Assembly: GCA_964655525.1 (NCBI GenBank)
Contig: CAZZNE010000012.1
Coordinates: forward strand, 1 to 64,000
Origin: DLAJ01 sp964655525
Lineage (GTDB): Bacteria; Bacillota; Clostridia; Lachnospirales; Lachnospiraceae
Direction: 5' to 3'
Length of the DNA stretch: 64,000 bases
Part shown: positions 1 through 7,519 of the stretch, piece by piece
How the letters are laid out: every line of letters begins with the position of its first letter
Numbering within the stretch: the first letter of the stretch is position 1
Made by a program: the position numbers and the translations under genes
The notes under the pieces: generated by a model
Databases searched by the model: none
Seen by the model: the letters and a program-made list of their open reading frames with translations, nothing else
Told to the model about the DNA's origin: nothing

Positions 1-680
1 ACAAAATAATCTCCCATAATATTATCATCTTCAATAAACAATACTTTATTTTCTAAATCGGGCATATAAGGTGTTCCCTGCAACAGATTTAATGTACATA
101 AATTTCCACCTAAGATTTCTCCCTCACAACAGCCTTCTTGAATGACATCATACTCTTTTGCCGTATTAGAAGGGCATATGGAAATACATTCCTCTTTCAT
201 GATGCAATCAAAGAAATACTTTTGCGTAAATTTTGCCTCTTTATCAAAGCCAAACGTACTAAAATGCGGTCCATGATAAGTAACTAATCCAGTTCTCGCA
301 TATACTGCATGTAACAGTGCTGTGATATCCGAATAACCACACAATATCTTTGGATTTGCTTCAATTAAATCATAATCTAAGTACTTTAAAATTTGATTCA
401 CATTGAATCCACCGATACAGGTAATGATCATCCTTACATTCTCATCCTTGAACGCATCATGAATATCATCTACTCTTGATGAAACAGAAGAGGATTGAAA
501 CTCATTCATTTCGCGGCTATTCTTTGAGAATGTTATTTTAAATCCCTGCGATTCTAAGTAAGTAAGCGCATGATCATAAATATCTTTTCTTACTCTTGAA
601 AGACTGCTTGATGGTGCGATGACTCGTATTTCATCGCCATATTTTAATTTATTGGGAATCATATGAATTAAACTATTCAT
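1..680 (-). CDS. S66 family LD-carboxypeptidase / MccF-like serine peptidase (3' end beyond window)
   Basis: The minus strand is open from an ATG at 680 to the window edge, giving 226 residues. The N-terminal part carries the family motif CGYSDITALL, whose serine is the expected nucleophile, and further on GGNLCTLNLL followed by FIEDDN, both typical of the S66 fold. Members cleave tetrapeptide stems of murein or detoxify microcin C-like aminoacyl nucleotides; the sequence alone does not decide which. The C-terminal third with the remaining catalytic Glu/His is outside the window. The start overlaps the end of the upstream flavoprotein gene by 8 bp, so the two are probably translationally coupled. 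Confidence 0.85.
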   Translation of the reverse strand, partial: MNSLIHMIPNKLKYGDEIRVIAPSSSLSRVRKDIYDHALTYLESQGFKITFSKNSREMNEFQSSSVSSRVDDIHDAFKDENVRMIITCIGGFNVNQILKYLDYDLIEANPKILCGYSDITALLHAVYARTGLVTYHGPHFSTFGFDKEAKFTQKYFFDCIMKEECISICPSNTAKEYDVIQEGCCEGEILGGNLCTLNLLQGTPYMPDLENKVLFIEDDNIMGDYF

Positions 681-1143
681 GCTCTTTACACCTCATTTTT
701 GTGACCTCCAACTTAAATACCGTAGCTGCATCCACCATTTTTTCATCAAAATTCCAATTCTGCTTTCCCGTATTATGTTCCATGATCAAGGAAAGGCCCA
801 ACTTCTTTTCTTTGATTTCTGATACAATGCGAATAACACCATTGCCAATGATACTCTGAAAGCGTGCAGAATAACCGCAGGCAAGGTCCGCTTCATTTAG
901 CGCGTAATTTGTATCCATCTCAAAACCTACCATGGGATTTTTTTTGATCAAATCAATCTTTCGTCCCTCTTTGGCTCCGTGAAAATAAAAAATATAATTA
1001 TCACCCTTTGCCTCATATCCAAAGCTTAGCGGGACAATATATACTTCACCATCATCATGAAAACCAATTCTGCAACACGTGCATCGACTTATGATGTTTT
1101 CGATTTTCTTTAAATCCGTTACTTCCCGATCTTTTCTTCTCAT
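673..1143 (-). CDS. Pyridoxamine 5'-phosphate oxidase-like / Nim-family flavoprotein
   Basis: A 156-residue protein starting MRRKDREVTDL, the usual opening of NimA-like split-barrel FMN proteins, followed by the CRIGF...VPLSFGY strand pair and FHGAKEGRKIDLI, which in this family contacts the flavin phosphate. The family includes 5-nitroimidazole reductases and general FMN/haem-binding proteins; the substrate here is unknown. The start is supported by AAGGAG 7 nt upstream. The frame is open further upstream but has no ribosome site there. It is followed immediately by the S66 peptidase gene. Confidence 0.82.
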   Translation of the reverse strand: MRRKDREVTDLKKIENIISRCTCCRIGFHDDGEVYIVPLSFGYEAKGDNYIFYFHGAKEGRKIDLIKKNPMVGFEMDTNYALNEADLACGYSARFQSIIGNGVIRIVSEIKEKKLGLSLIMEHNTGKQNWNFDEKMVDAATVFKLEVTKMRCKEHE

Positions 1144-1255
1144 AGCGGTCTCCTTACATTCCGATTTTGCTCTTTCGTCTACATCCCAGTCAACCGGATG
1201 ACATCGAATAGCACCATTTAATGCAATCGCCCGACAATTCTTTAAAATTGATTTT

Positions 1256-1705
1256 TTATAATAGTTTATCCAACTCTTTGTTTAATTTATTTTTTAGTTT
1301 TTCTAATTCCTCGTCTGTAGGAGTATATTTTTCATCAACTAATTCCTCGCCAAGCTGCCAAACAGGACCAGCAACCGGAGTGTCACCATTTCTTCTTGGA
1401 TATATATGCCAATGCATATGTAAACCGCGGTCAACACCTAACAATGCATAATTCAACTTATCTGGTTGAAATGCATTATATACTGCTTCAGCTACAACTG
1501 CCATTTCATGGAGAAATTCATCTCTATAGTGCGGTTCCAGTTGATGTAACTCATATGCGTGCTGTTTGCATAAAAACAAACTGTACCCTTTAATCCTTTG
1601 CTGGTCACCTATTACAACATATCCTGTGTTAAGTTCACGAACAAAGTATGGATTCTTATTATCTTTTATCAACGCTATTCTTTCACAAACTAGACAATCT
1701 TCCAT
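1256..1705 (-). CDS. HIT-family (histidine triad) nucleotide-binding protein
   Basis: The histidine triad HMHWHIYPRR near residue 95 identifies a HIT nucleotide hydrolase/transferase. An N-terminal CLVC pair may bind zinc as in many HIT proteins. I place the start at the internal ATG (MEDCLVC) because GGAGGAGG lies 5 nt upstream; the frame is open 10 codons further. The C-terminus is a charged Glu/Lys helix. Likely role: hydrolysis of nucleoside phosphoramidates or dinucleotides in the cytoplasm; the specific substrate cannot be read. Confidence 0.88.
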   Translation of the reverse strand: MEDCLVCERIALIKDNKNPYFVRELNTGYVVIGDQQRIKGYSLFLCKQHAYELHQLEPHYRDEFLHEMAVVAEAVYNAFQPDKLNYALLGVDRGLHMHWHIYPRRNGDTPVAGPVWQLGEELVDEKYTPTDEELEKLKNKLNKELDKLL

Positions 1706-1736
1706 ACTGACCTCCTCCAGAAATTTTATATACATG

Positions 1737-2198
1737 TCAATTTCCTTTCAAATCCTTTGCCATACACAATGATTCCGGCATATTCACATAGGGACCGTAA
1801 TTGGGAATGACTTCAAAGCCCAGCTTTCTATATACGGCACAGGATTCTGCTAACAACTCCCCCGTTTCCAAAATCATTCTTTGGTATCCCAATTCCATGG
1901 CCCATTCCATCAGCAGGGAGACCAGCTTGCTTCCGATACCCTGTCCTTGATATTCCGTTTGGATAAACACTCTCTTTAATTCCACGTTTTCATCATCATA
2001 TCTTCTGATCGCACCGCCGCCGATCGCCTTATGATCTTCATAAACAACGATCGCTTCGTGTATTTCATCCAGTTGATTATATTTCTGATACTTCTCTCTT
2101 TTTACCACTTTCCCGACACGCCTGTCCAGATCCATGTCCAGAAGTCTGCAATTCTCTATAAAATCCTGATTCTTACCGTCCGTTCTCTGAAAGTCCAT
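1737..2198 (-). CDS. GNAT-family N-acetyltransferase
   Basis: About 153 residues with a GNAT core: strand beta4 (LKRVFIQTEYQG), the acetyl-CoA pyrophosphate loop QGQGIGSKL (Q/R-x-x-G-x-G/A), and the C-terminal AVYRKLGFEVI. It transfers acetyl from acetyl-CoA to an amine; the acceptor is unknown. The ATG at 2198 has GGAGG 8 nt upstream and is preferred over a TTG eight codons earlier. Co-directional with its neighbours but separated by enough space to be an independent unit. Confidence 0.85.
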   Translation of the reverse strand: MDFQRTDGKNQDFIENCRLLDMDLDRRVGKVVKREKYQKYNQLDEIHEAIVVYEDHKAIGGGAIRRYDDENVELKRVFIQTEYQGQGIGSKLVSLLMEWAMELGYQRMILETGELLAESCAVYRKLGFEVIPNYGPYVNMPESLCMAKDLKGN

Positions 2199-2271
2199 TC
2201 CAATTGCCTCCGCAAATTCCAATCTGTTTCCCTGTGCCGCTTCCGTACAAATAGCAAGTAGTGTGCTTGTT

Positions 2272-2799
2272 TCAATAATAATTCGGCATTGGGTCCTTGG
2301 GATATTTCCCGTTCATATTAAGCACATACGGCCATTTTCCAGTATCTTTTATGATAAAGCCGTAAATAACCCCCATGTGGCGGTGCCAATGCCGAAACTG
2401 TCCTAAAATCAGGCGAAATCTGCTTATGCCGCAGTCCTCCGGCTGCTTCGGAAGATCAGTATCCTCCAGCACTGCAATATAAGCTTGTATTTTATCACGA
2501 ATCTGATAAAAATAGCTTTCCAACTGATCTCTTTCTAAAACTTCGTCGCCGGGAATCACATTCAGATCCGCCAAAGTCTCTGTATGAAACTCAGGATTCT
2601 GATAAGAAGGATCGTACGGATTGATATACCATCGATCCATGGAGTATAACATATGGTACAAATATTTCCACATAGGAATATCATCATATCGTTTATCCCA
2701 AAGTTCATCAGGAATGCATTTTATTAAATTTTCTGTTTCCCACAATGCCCTGTCAGTCAAGTATCGAATATCATCACAAAGCAGCTCTTTTTTCTCCAT
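2272..2799 (-). CDS. DinB/YfiT-like metal-dependent protein
   Basis: The protein (175 aa from the ATG with GGAGAG upstream) is a predicted four-helix bundle with a mid His (YLYHMLYSMDRW) and a C-terminal GQFRHWHRHMGVIYG, the His arrangement seen in DinB-family metalloenzymes. DinB relatives include bacillithiol/mycothiol transferases and damage-induced proteins; function here is unassigned. The open frame runs 41 codons further upstream into the next gene's tail, but that extension has no ribosome site and overlaps the neighbouring GNAT. Confidence 0.7.
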   Translation of the reverse strand: MEKKELLCDDIRYLTDRALWETENLIKCIPDELWDKRYDDIPMWKYLYHMLYSMDRWYINPYDPSYQNPEFHTETLADLNVIPGDEVLERDQLESYFYQIRDKIQAYIAVLEDTDLPKQPEDCGISRFRLILGQFRHWHRHMGVIYGFIIKDTGKWPYVLNMNGKYPKDPMPNYY

Positions 2800-2842
2800 A
2801 AAATACTCTCCTTTCCCGTCCCGCTTTCCGATCAGCCAATCG

Positions 2843-3301
2843 TTATATGATGTCAATCCAAATACCGACATCCCGCATTTTAGAGTTTGGAACATGCTTA
2901 TAAAAACGCTGTGCTTCTTCATTTGACGCAGTCAGAGCGATCAATGTATCGATATGACAATTCTTAAGAATTTCTCTTAACGCTTCCAGCAATCGTTGTG
3001 CAACTCCCTGATGCCGACAGCTTTTTATCACACAGATCCAATCCAGATATGCCTTTTTTGAGCCGTCAAAATGACTTGCGATCATTGTGGAATCGATTCT
3101 TCCAATTACTGCACCATCCTCATAGGCCAGCAGAGAAATGGAACCGGCAAACGCACGATCGTCAAAGCTTCGTTCAACAGCCTGAATATAGTCATCATTA
3201 ATTTCCCAGCCCCAAAAGTCTTCCTCTTCCCTCAGCCTTCTTTCAAAATCCAACACATCCGGTATTCTATCTTTTGTATATCTTACAACTTTCAGATTCA
3301 T
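2843..3301 (-). CDS. GNAT-family N-acetyltransferase
   Basis: A 152-residue GNAT with the strand AYLDWICVIKSCRHQGVAQRLLEAL, containing the acetyl-CoA loop RHQGVA, and the C-terminal EAQRFYKHV motif. Substrate unknown. Second of three GNAT genes in this row of small enzymes; the three differ too much to be recent duplicates. Confidence 0.83.
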   Translation of the reverse strand: MNLKVVRYTKDRIPDVLDFERRLREEEDFWGWEINDDYIQAVERSFDDRAFAGSISLLAYEDGAVIGRIDSTMIASHFDGSKKAYLDWICVIKSCRHQGVAQRLLEALREILKNCHIDTLIALTASNEEAQRFYKHVPNSKMRDVGIWIDII

Positions 3302-3375
3302 CTATCCACCCTCTCCAAGTTCACTGCTTTTTTTCATCTACTTACAATTTGCTGTTCTATACTGTTTCCTGCCCA

Positions 3376-3738
3376 TTACCTTGGTGTCCCCACTTCGATC
3401 AAATTGCCATCCGGATCATAAAAGCGGATCACTTTCTGTCCCCAGCTATGCGTCATAAGCCGATTGACATATTGAATGGAAGGATACAGCTTTTCCAGTT
3501 TTTGTACAAACGTTTCCAGATCTCTTTCCTCAAAATATAGTTCGCAGGAGTGATTCTTGGGGATAATCTCTCTTTCAAGGAACTCTTTCCATATTTTTTC
3601 ATCTTGAAGTACGAGACCTTCTGTTAAAATCATATTACCGCCATTGTCCAGTATCATTTCAAGACCAAACAGATCATGATAAAATTGCTTTGATCTTTCC
3701 ATATCTTTCACAACAATCAGTATATTTTTGAGTTTCAT
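3376..3738 (-). CDS. VOC superfamily (glyoxalase/bleomycin-resistance/dioxygenase) protein
   Basis: 120 residues beginning MKLKNILIVVKDMERSKQFY and ending with the hallmark FYDPDGNLIEVG, the two halves of a single VOC beta-alpha-beta-beta-beta module pair. Such proteins usually dimerise and bind a metal with His/Glu; here the C-terminal Glu of LIEVG is present. Substrate cannot be inferred; glyoxalase and antibiotic-binding roles are both possible. Confidence 0.85.
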   Translation of the reverse strand: MKLKNILIVVKDMERSKQFYHDLFGLEMILDNGGNMILTEGLVLQDEKIWKEFLEREIIPKNHSCELYFEERDLETFVQKLEKLYPSIQYVNRLMTHSWGQKVIRFYDPDGNLIEVGTPR

Positions 3739-3762
3739 CTGCCTTTAGCTCCTCATGATCTG

Positions 3763-4281
3763 TCATTTCATATGTAATTCATATAAATAATCGCAGAAAT
3801 CTATTTCTGTTCCACATTTTTTATAATGCTTCTCGCCAATCACTTCAAAGCCTATTTTCCTGACAATTTTATTTGATCCAACATTATCCTTGTTCACTCT
3901 GACGGTTATTCTATTCGCGCCATGATTCTTCGCATATTCCACCATTCCTCTTGCCATTTCGGTTGCATATCCGTTTCTCCAAAATTTCTTATGCACGCAA
4001 TAAGCTATATCATAAACTTTGCCATCCTCACTTGGTATAAAGCTGCATGTCCCGACTCTTTCCTGTGTATCCTTAAACTCGGCTATCATATAACAGCATA
4101 TTTCATCCTCCGACAGTTCTTCTATCTCCTTTAAATATGCCTCGTCGATTTCTTCCATCGCTTCATCCGGCAGATATTCTCCCATCTCCGGATCGTTCCA
4201 TATACTGATAGCAAATCCGGCATCCTCTTTTCGAAATCCACGTAAATATAAATGTTTCGTTTCAATTGTTTCAACTTGCAT
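3763..4281 (-). CDS. RimJ/RimL-type GNAT acetyltransferase
   Basis: 172 residues: TKHLYLRGFRKEDAG at the N-terminus and KKFWRNGYATEMARGMVEYA (acetyl-CoA loop RNGYAT), then NKIVRKIGFEVIGE, the order of RimJ/RimL N-terminal-protein acetyltransferases. The ATG is preferred over a GTG three codons upstream because GGGGTGA lies just ahead of it. Acceptor unknown: ribosomal protein, antibiotic or other amine. Confidence 0.85.
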   Translation of the reverse strand: MQVETIETKHLYLRGFRKEDAGFAISIWNDPEMGEYLPDEAMEEIDEAYLKEIEELSEDEICCYMIAEFKDTQERVGTCSFIPSEDGKVYDIAYCVHKKFWRNGYATEMARGMVEYAKNHGANRITVRVNKDNVGSNKIVRKIGFEVIGEKHYKKCGTEIDFCDYLYELHMK

Positions 4282-4443
4282 TGTAATCACCCCATATTAT
4301 AAAAATCTCAATTATAATGTTATGTTTTTTGGGGAAGCTATGTTTTTCTCAAACAAAACAAGGAGGATGACGATACGTTAACCCTCCCAAAATATGTGAA
4401 ATGGGTATATTTCTCTCTATAGTAAGTTATCATGCATGAATAG

Positions 4444-4794
4444 TCATTCTCCCCAATAGTCTATTGTTTCTTGCGAAGTGGTCACAATCCCAAATAACCT
4501 TCGCATAAAATCTTCCTTTTCGTTAAACGTCTCCAAAATAAGTATTGTATTTTTATCTTTTATACGGTAGAAGAAATAATTATGTTCCACAAAAATATAG
4601 TTATAATCGCATTTAATATCATATTGCGATGAAATTCTTGTACCTGGTTGTGGGAATGTTTCAAGCTGTCTGACTCCCTTGGCTATATTTTGCATAATCT
4701 TTTTTGCGTTATTTTCTCCATAGTTCTGCGTTAATTCCGTGCGTAGTTTTTTCAACTTTTTTCTGACAATCTGCGAGTATTCCAATCTGATCAA
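4444..4794 (-). CDS. RelE/ParE-superfamily toxin
   Basis: 116 residues with the RelE/ParE fold pattern: an N-terminal helix rich in Lys (YSQIVRKKLKKLRTEL), the strand ISSQYDIKCDYNYIFVEHNYFFYRI, and TILILETFNEKEDFMRRLFG at the end. RelE relatives cleave ribosome-bound mRNA, ParE relatives poison gyrase; the residues do not settle which. It starts 3 bp after the stop of the Phd-type antitoxin, the normal antitoxin-first order. Confidence 0.85.
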   Translation of the reverse strand: MIRLEYSQIVRKKLKKLRTELTQNYGENNAKKIMQNIAKGVRQLETFPQPGTRISSQYDIKCDYNYIFVEHNYFFYRIKDKNTILILETFNEKEDFMRRLFGIVTTSQETIDYWGE

Positions 4795-4797
4795 ATA

Positions 4798-5052
4798 CTA
4801 CACCCCCAGCTCTTTTTCTAATTCATCTGCGGATATAGTTCCTTCGGTCATTACGGATTTTTCAGCCTCCTGTAATTTTAACAATAACTGATTTAATGCT
4901 TTCTGCTTATCAAGTTCGTCCAGTTCCTGCATGTCAATAATGGCACATGAACCATGTCCGTTACGGGTAAGATAAACCCTGTTTCCATAAGATACTTCGT
5001 TCACAACTGCCGTATAATTTCTCAAATCCGATATTGGTTTTATATTTGGCAT
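4798..5052 (-). CDS. Phd/YefM-family antitoxin
   Basis: 84 residues starting MPNIKPISDLRNY with RVYLTRNGHGSCAIIDMQEL, the conserved N-terminal DNA-binding domain of Phd/YefM antitoxins; the acidic C-terminal tail is the toxin-binding part. It should neutralise the downstream RelE/ParE toxin and repress their shared promoter. The ribosome site GGAGAG precedes the ATG. Confidence 0.88.
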   Translation of the reverse strand: MPNIKPISDLRNYTAVVNEVSYGNRVYLTRNGHGSCAIIDMQELDELDKQKALNQLLLKLQEAEKSVMTEGTISADELEKELGV

Positions 5053-5084
5053 TTTGCACTCTCCAATCTTGTTTTGTTAATAAC

Positions 5085-5114
5085 ATTATAGTCGCTATTA
5101 TATACGTTTTGCAA
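5085..5114 (-). promoter_or_regulatory. Promoter of the phd/relE-type toxin-antitoxin operon
   Basis: On the minus strand TTGCAA is followed after 18 nt by TATAAT, 33 bp ahead of the antitoxin ATG. The spacer contains a second TATAAT-like box. The antitoxin would be expected to bind here. Confidence 0.55.
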
Positions 5115-5205
5115 CAAAATTCACATGGTAATTTACAGCAACAACATCTCTATCCATCAGCAGATTTGCATCCTCTTTTTCCGCTTTTCTATATGCTAAT
5201 TCCAT
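5109..5205 (-). pseudogene. Possible N-terminal scrap of a GNAT gene
   Basis: Reading leftward from an ATG at 5205 gives MELAYRKAEKEDANLL, closely resembling the opening of GNAT acetyltransferases, but the resemblance stops after about 16 residues and no acetyl-CoA motif follows before the toxin-antitoxin promoter. I read it as the left-over 5' end of a deleted GNAT gene; the match is short and could be chance. Confidence 0.3.
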
Positions 5206-5228
5206 TTTTTCCCCAGCCGCTTCATCTG

Positions 5229-5504
5229 TCAATCCCGTATTCCTGATTTCATTTCCAGCCCAAATAGATAGTAACGATATTCCGTCACACCCGGTAATTC
5301 CTCTTCCGGCATAAAATTACCTTTTATATCGACAGAATAACCCAGACCAACATAATGCCCCGAGCCGCCGTCATCATAGGTCTCTGTCGGAATACAGAAT
5401 AAAGGTCTTTCAAAGGACTTTACTCTGAAAAAATCAAGTACCCCTGATCCAATCCACAATATGACAACTACAGCCACGCAAATAATTACCTTCTTTTTCT
5501 TCAT
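5229..5504 (-). CDS. Small membrane-anchored protein of unknown function
   Basis: 91 residues with a basic N-terminus (MKKKK) and one hydrophobic segment at about residues 6-25, then a soluble, Gly/Tyr-rich domain (GGSGHYVGLGYSVDIKGNF...YRYYLFGLEMK). Signal anchor or uncleaved signal peptide; no lipobox Cys. The gene lies 12 bp downstream of the HAD gene and is probably cotranscribed. I do not recognise a named family. Confidence 0.6.
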   Translation of the reverse strand: MKKKKVIICVAVVVILWIGSGVLDFFRVKSFERPLFCIPTETYDDGGSGHYVGLGYSVDIKGNFMPEEELPGVTEYRYYLFGLEMKSGIRD

Positions 5505-5516
5505 CGCTATACTCCA

Positions 5517-6182
5517 TCACTTAAAATAATCCGTATGATATGCTTCCAGTAAATTTCCGATTGCGGTGATTCCTAAAGGAACTTCCTTTCCCGCCCTGTT
5601 CACCCATATTGTATGGATACCCAATGCACCTGCACCTTTGACATCACTTGTGAAAGTATCTCCAATATGAACTACCTCACCGACTTTTAGCCCCGTTGAC
5701 CGAAGCGCCAGCTCAAATAACTCTTTCCGGGGTTTATATGATTTCGCATCTTCACTTGTAAACACACCGGCCGGCTTTAGTCCATGATACTTAAGCGCGC
5801 TTAACAGGTCGGCTCTATCAATATTGGAAACAATAAAGATTGGCACGGGACACCTTTCAAAAAATTCTTTTGACTCTTCAAAAATCGGCGGTTTTGTCCA
5901 ATGAGCGAACATCATCTCGCTGAGTGCTTTCGGATCCTCATCGGATTGAAATTCGTTTATGGTATTCACTAAAGATCGGTATTCCAACTCTCTCTGCGTT
6001 TCAAATGCTGCCCCATAAGCGTTCATGAACATTGTCTGAAATTCATTCCACCAAAAGGTCCCGATTTGTTTCCCGTCATCCACGCTGCCGGTTTCGATGA
6101 TCTTTTCTGTGATTTTTTTAATGATTTCCCCGTCTTCATGCACGACTGTGCCATAAAAATCTATCAATACCGCTTTAACCAC
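5517..6182 (-). CDS. HAD-superfamily hydrolase (phosphatase)
   Basis: Motif I is IDFYGTVV with nucleophile Asp and a Tyr in the +2 position as in haloacid dehalogenases; motif II is FIVSNID, the lysine is in SYKPRKELF, and motif IV is HIGDTFTSDVKGA. The helical cap lies between motifs I and II. About 221 residues, the usual size. I chose a GTG start because AGGGGGGA lies 6 nt upstream; the frame continues 18 codons further to another GTG. Likely a small-molecule phosphatase of unknown substrate. Confidence 0.85.
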   Translation of the reverse strand: MVKAVLIDFYGTVVHEDGEIIKKITEKIIETGSVDDGKQIGTFWWNEFQTMFMNAYGAAFETQRELEYRSLVNTINEFQSDEDPKALSEMMFAHWTKPPIFEESKEFFERCPVPIFIVSNIDRADLLSALKYHGLKPAGVFTSEDAKSYKPRKELFELALRSTGLKVGEVVHIGDTFTSDVKGAGALGIHTIWVNRAGKEVPLGITAIGNLLEAYHTDYFK

Positions 6183-6299
6183 TCGTAATCCCCCCTTTTT
6201 TGATGTCTGACATAAGCAAATAATGTTTCCACTCACACTTCCTCATGCTTACTCTGCTTTGATCTCGGTTTACATAATCCAGCAAAACACCTGACCGGC

Positions 6300-7496
6300 T
6301 TATTCCTTCTTCTTTGCAGCCGCCTTGTCCAGCCTGCGGTTCATGCGCTCCGACATCACCAGCATCAAAATAACGAACACGAGCAGGAACGCCGGATACA
6401 GGGCAATGCTGACATATTGTGCGATCAGACCGAATACCGGCGGCATAAATGTCGTACCGACATAGGCGCTCGCCATCTGGATGCCGATGATGGCCTGCGA
6501 ATTTTCTTTTCCAAAATTCGCGGGCGTCGCGTGAATGATGGACGGATACACAGGCGCACAGCCAAGTCCGATGATGACAAGTCCCGCCAGTGCAGGCACA
6601 CACGATGCGGTCGGGAGTGCCACCATCGCAATTCCCAACAGCACGACCGCCCCGCCCAGACGGATGAGCCGCCTGTCACCGAGCCGTTCCGAGACAAATC
6701 CGCTCGCAAACCTGCCGAACGTGATCCCGATGTAAAAAAGAGATGCAAAGCGCGCCGCCGTTTCCGCGCCGACATGCCGCCATGTCACCAAATAGCTGCT
6801 TGCCCACAATCCGGTCGTTGACTCCATCGCACAGTAAGCAAAAAAGACGATGAGCACCAGCTTCACTCCCGAAATCTGCACCGCATCCCGAAGCCGCAGC
6901 GCCCTGCCGGAATCTTCCGCCTCTCCGCGGTTTTCTTTTTCCTGCGATTGTCTTTTTTTCCAGAGCGGCAGGCTGCAAAAAAGAAGAATCGTCAATCCGA
7001 TCTGCAAGAACGATACGATCCGGTAGCCGCTGTGCCACCCCAGACCGCGCGTTAAGCAGGCGCCCATGATATAAGGACTTACCATCGTACCGATTCCCCA
7101 AAAACAGTGCAGCCAGCTCATATGTCTGGACGCGTAGTGCAACGCCACATAATTGTTGAGCGCGGCATCGATCGCCCCCGCGCCAAGTCCATAGGGGACT
7201 GCCAGCGCACAGAGCAGCCAAAACGAGTCCGACACAGAAAAACCGAACAATGCAACTGCCGTCAAAAGAACACTGACTGCCGTCACCAATCCCGCCCCGA
7301 ACTTTCTTGTCAGACGATCGGAGGATAAGCCCGATACGACCGTTCCCGCCGAAATGATCATGCTGATGATACCGGCATACGACATCGGCACCGCAAGAGA
7401 GCCGTTCATGACAGGCCATGCGGAACCGAGCAGCGAATCCGGCAGCCCCAAACTGATAAACGCAAGATAAATGATCACAAGTAATAAAGAATACAT
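6300..7496 (-). CDS. MFS transporter
   Basis: About 398 residues with some 12 hydrophobic segments and a central cytoplasmic loop rich in charged residues (KKRQSQEKENRGE). The loop between TM2 and TM3 (SSDRLTRKFG) and the pseudo-repeat SERLGDRRLIRLGG in the second half are the two MFS signature loops. Substrate unknown. The ATG is chosen for the GGAGG 9 nt upstream; the frame extends back into the end of addB. GC content is visibly higher than in the first 5.5 kb. Confidence 0.88.
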   Translation of the reverse strand: MYSLLLVIIYLAFISLGLPDSLLGSAWPVMNGSLAVPMSYAGIISMIISAGTVVSGLSSDRLTRKFGAGLVTAVSVLLTAVALFGFSVSDSFWLLCALAVPYGLGAGAIDAALNNYVALHYASRHMSWLHCFWGIGTMVSPYIMGACLTRGLGWHSGYRIVSFLQIGLTILLFCSLPLWKKRQSQEKENRGEAEDSGRALRLRDAVQISGVKLVLIVFFAYCAMESTTGLWASSYLVTWRHVGAETAARFASLFYIGITFGRFASGFVSERLGDRRLIRLGGAVVLLGIAMVALPTASCVPALAGLVIIGLGCAPVYPSIIHATPANFGKENSQAIIGIQMASAYVGTTFMPPVFGLIAQYVSIALYPAFLLVFVILMLVMSERMNRRLDKAAAKKKE

Positions 7497-7519
7497 GCTG
7501 TATTTCCTCCATGAAAAAA

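Noticed and set aside
1144..1255. N-terminal extension of the Nim-like gene (frame open to near the HIT stop)
   Set aside because: The family starts at MRRKDRE and a good ribosome site is at that ATG; the extra sequence has no similarity.
6425..6821. Several long antisense frames in the MFS, addB and clostripain genes
   Set aside because: These are high-GC shadows in genes with clear families; none has ribosome site or recognisable domain.
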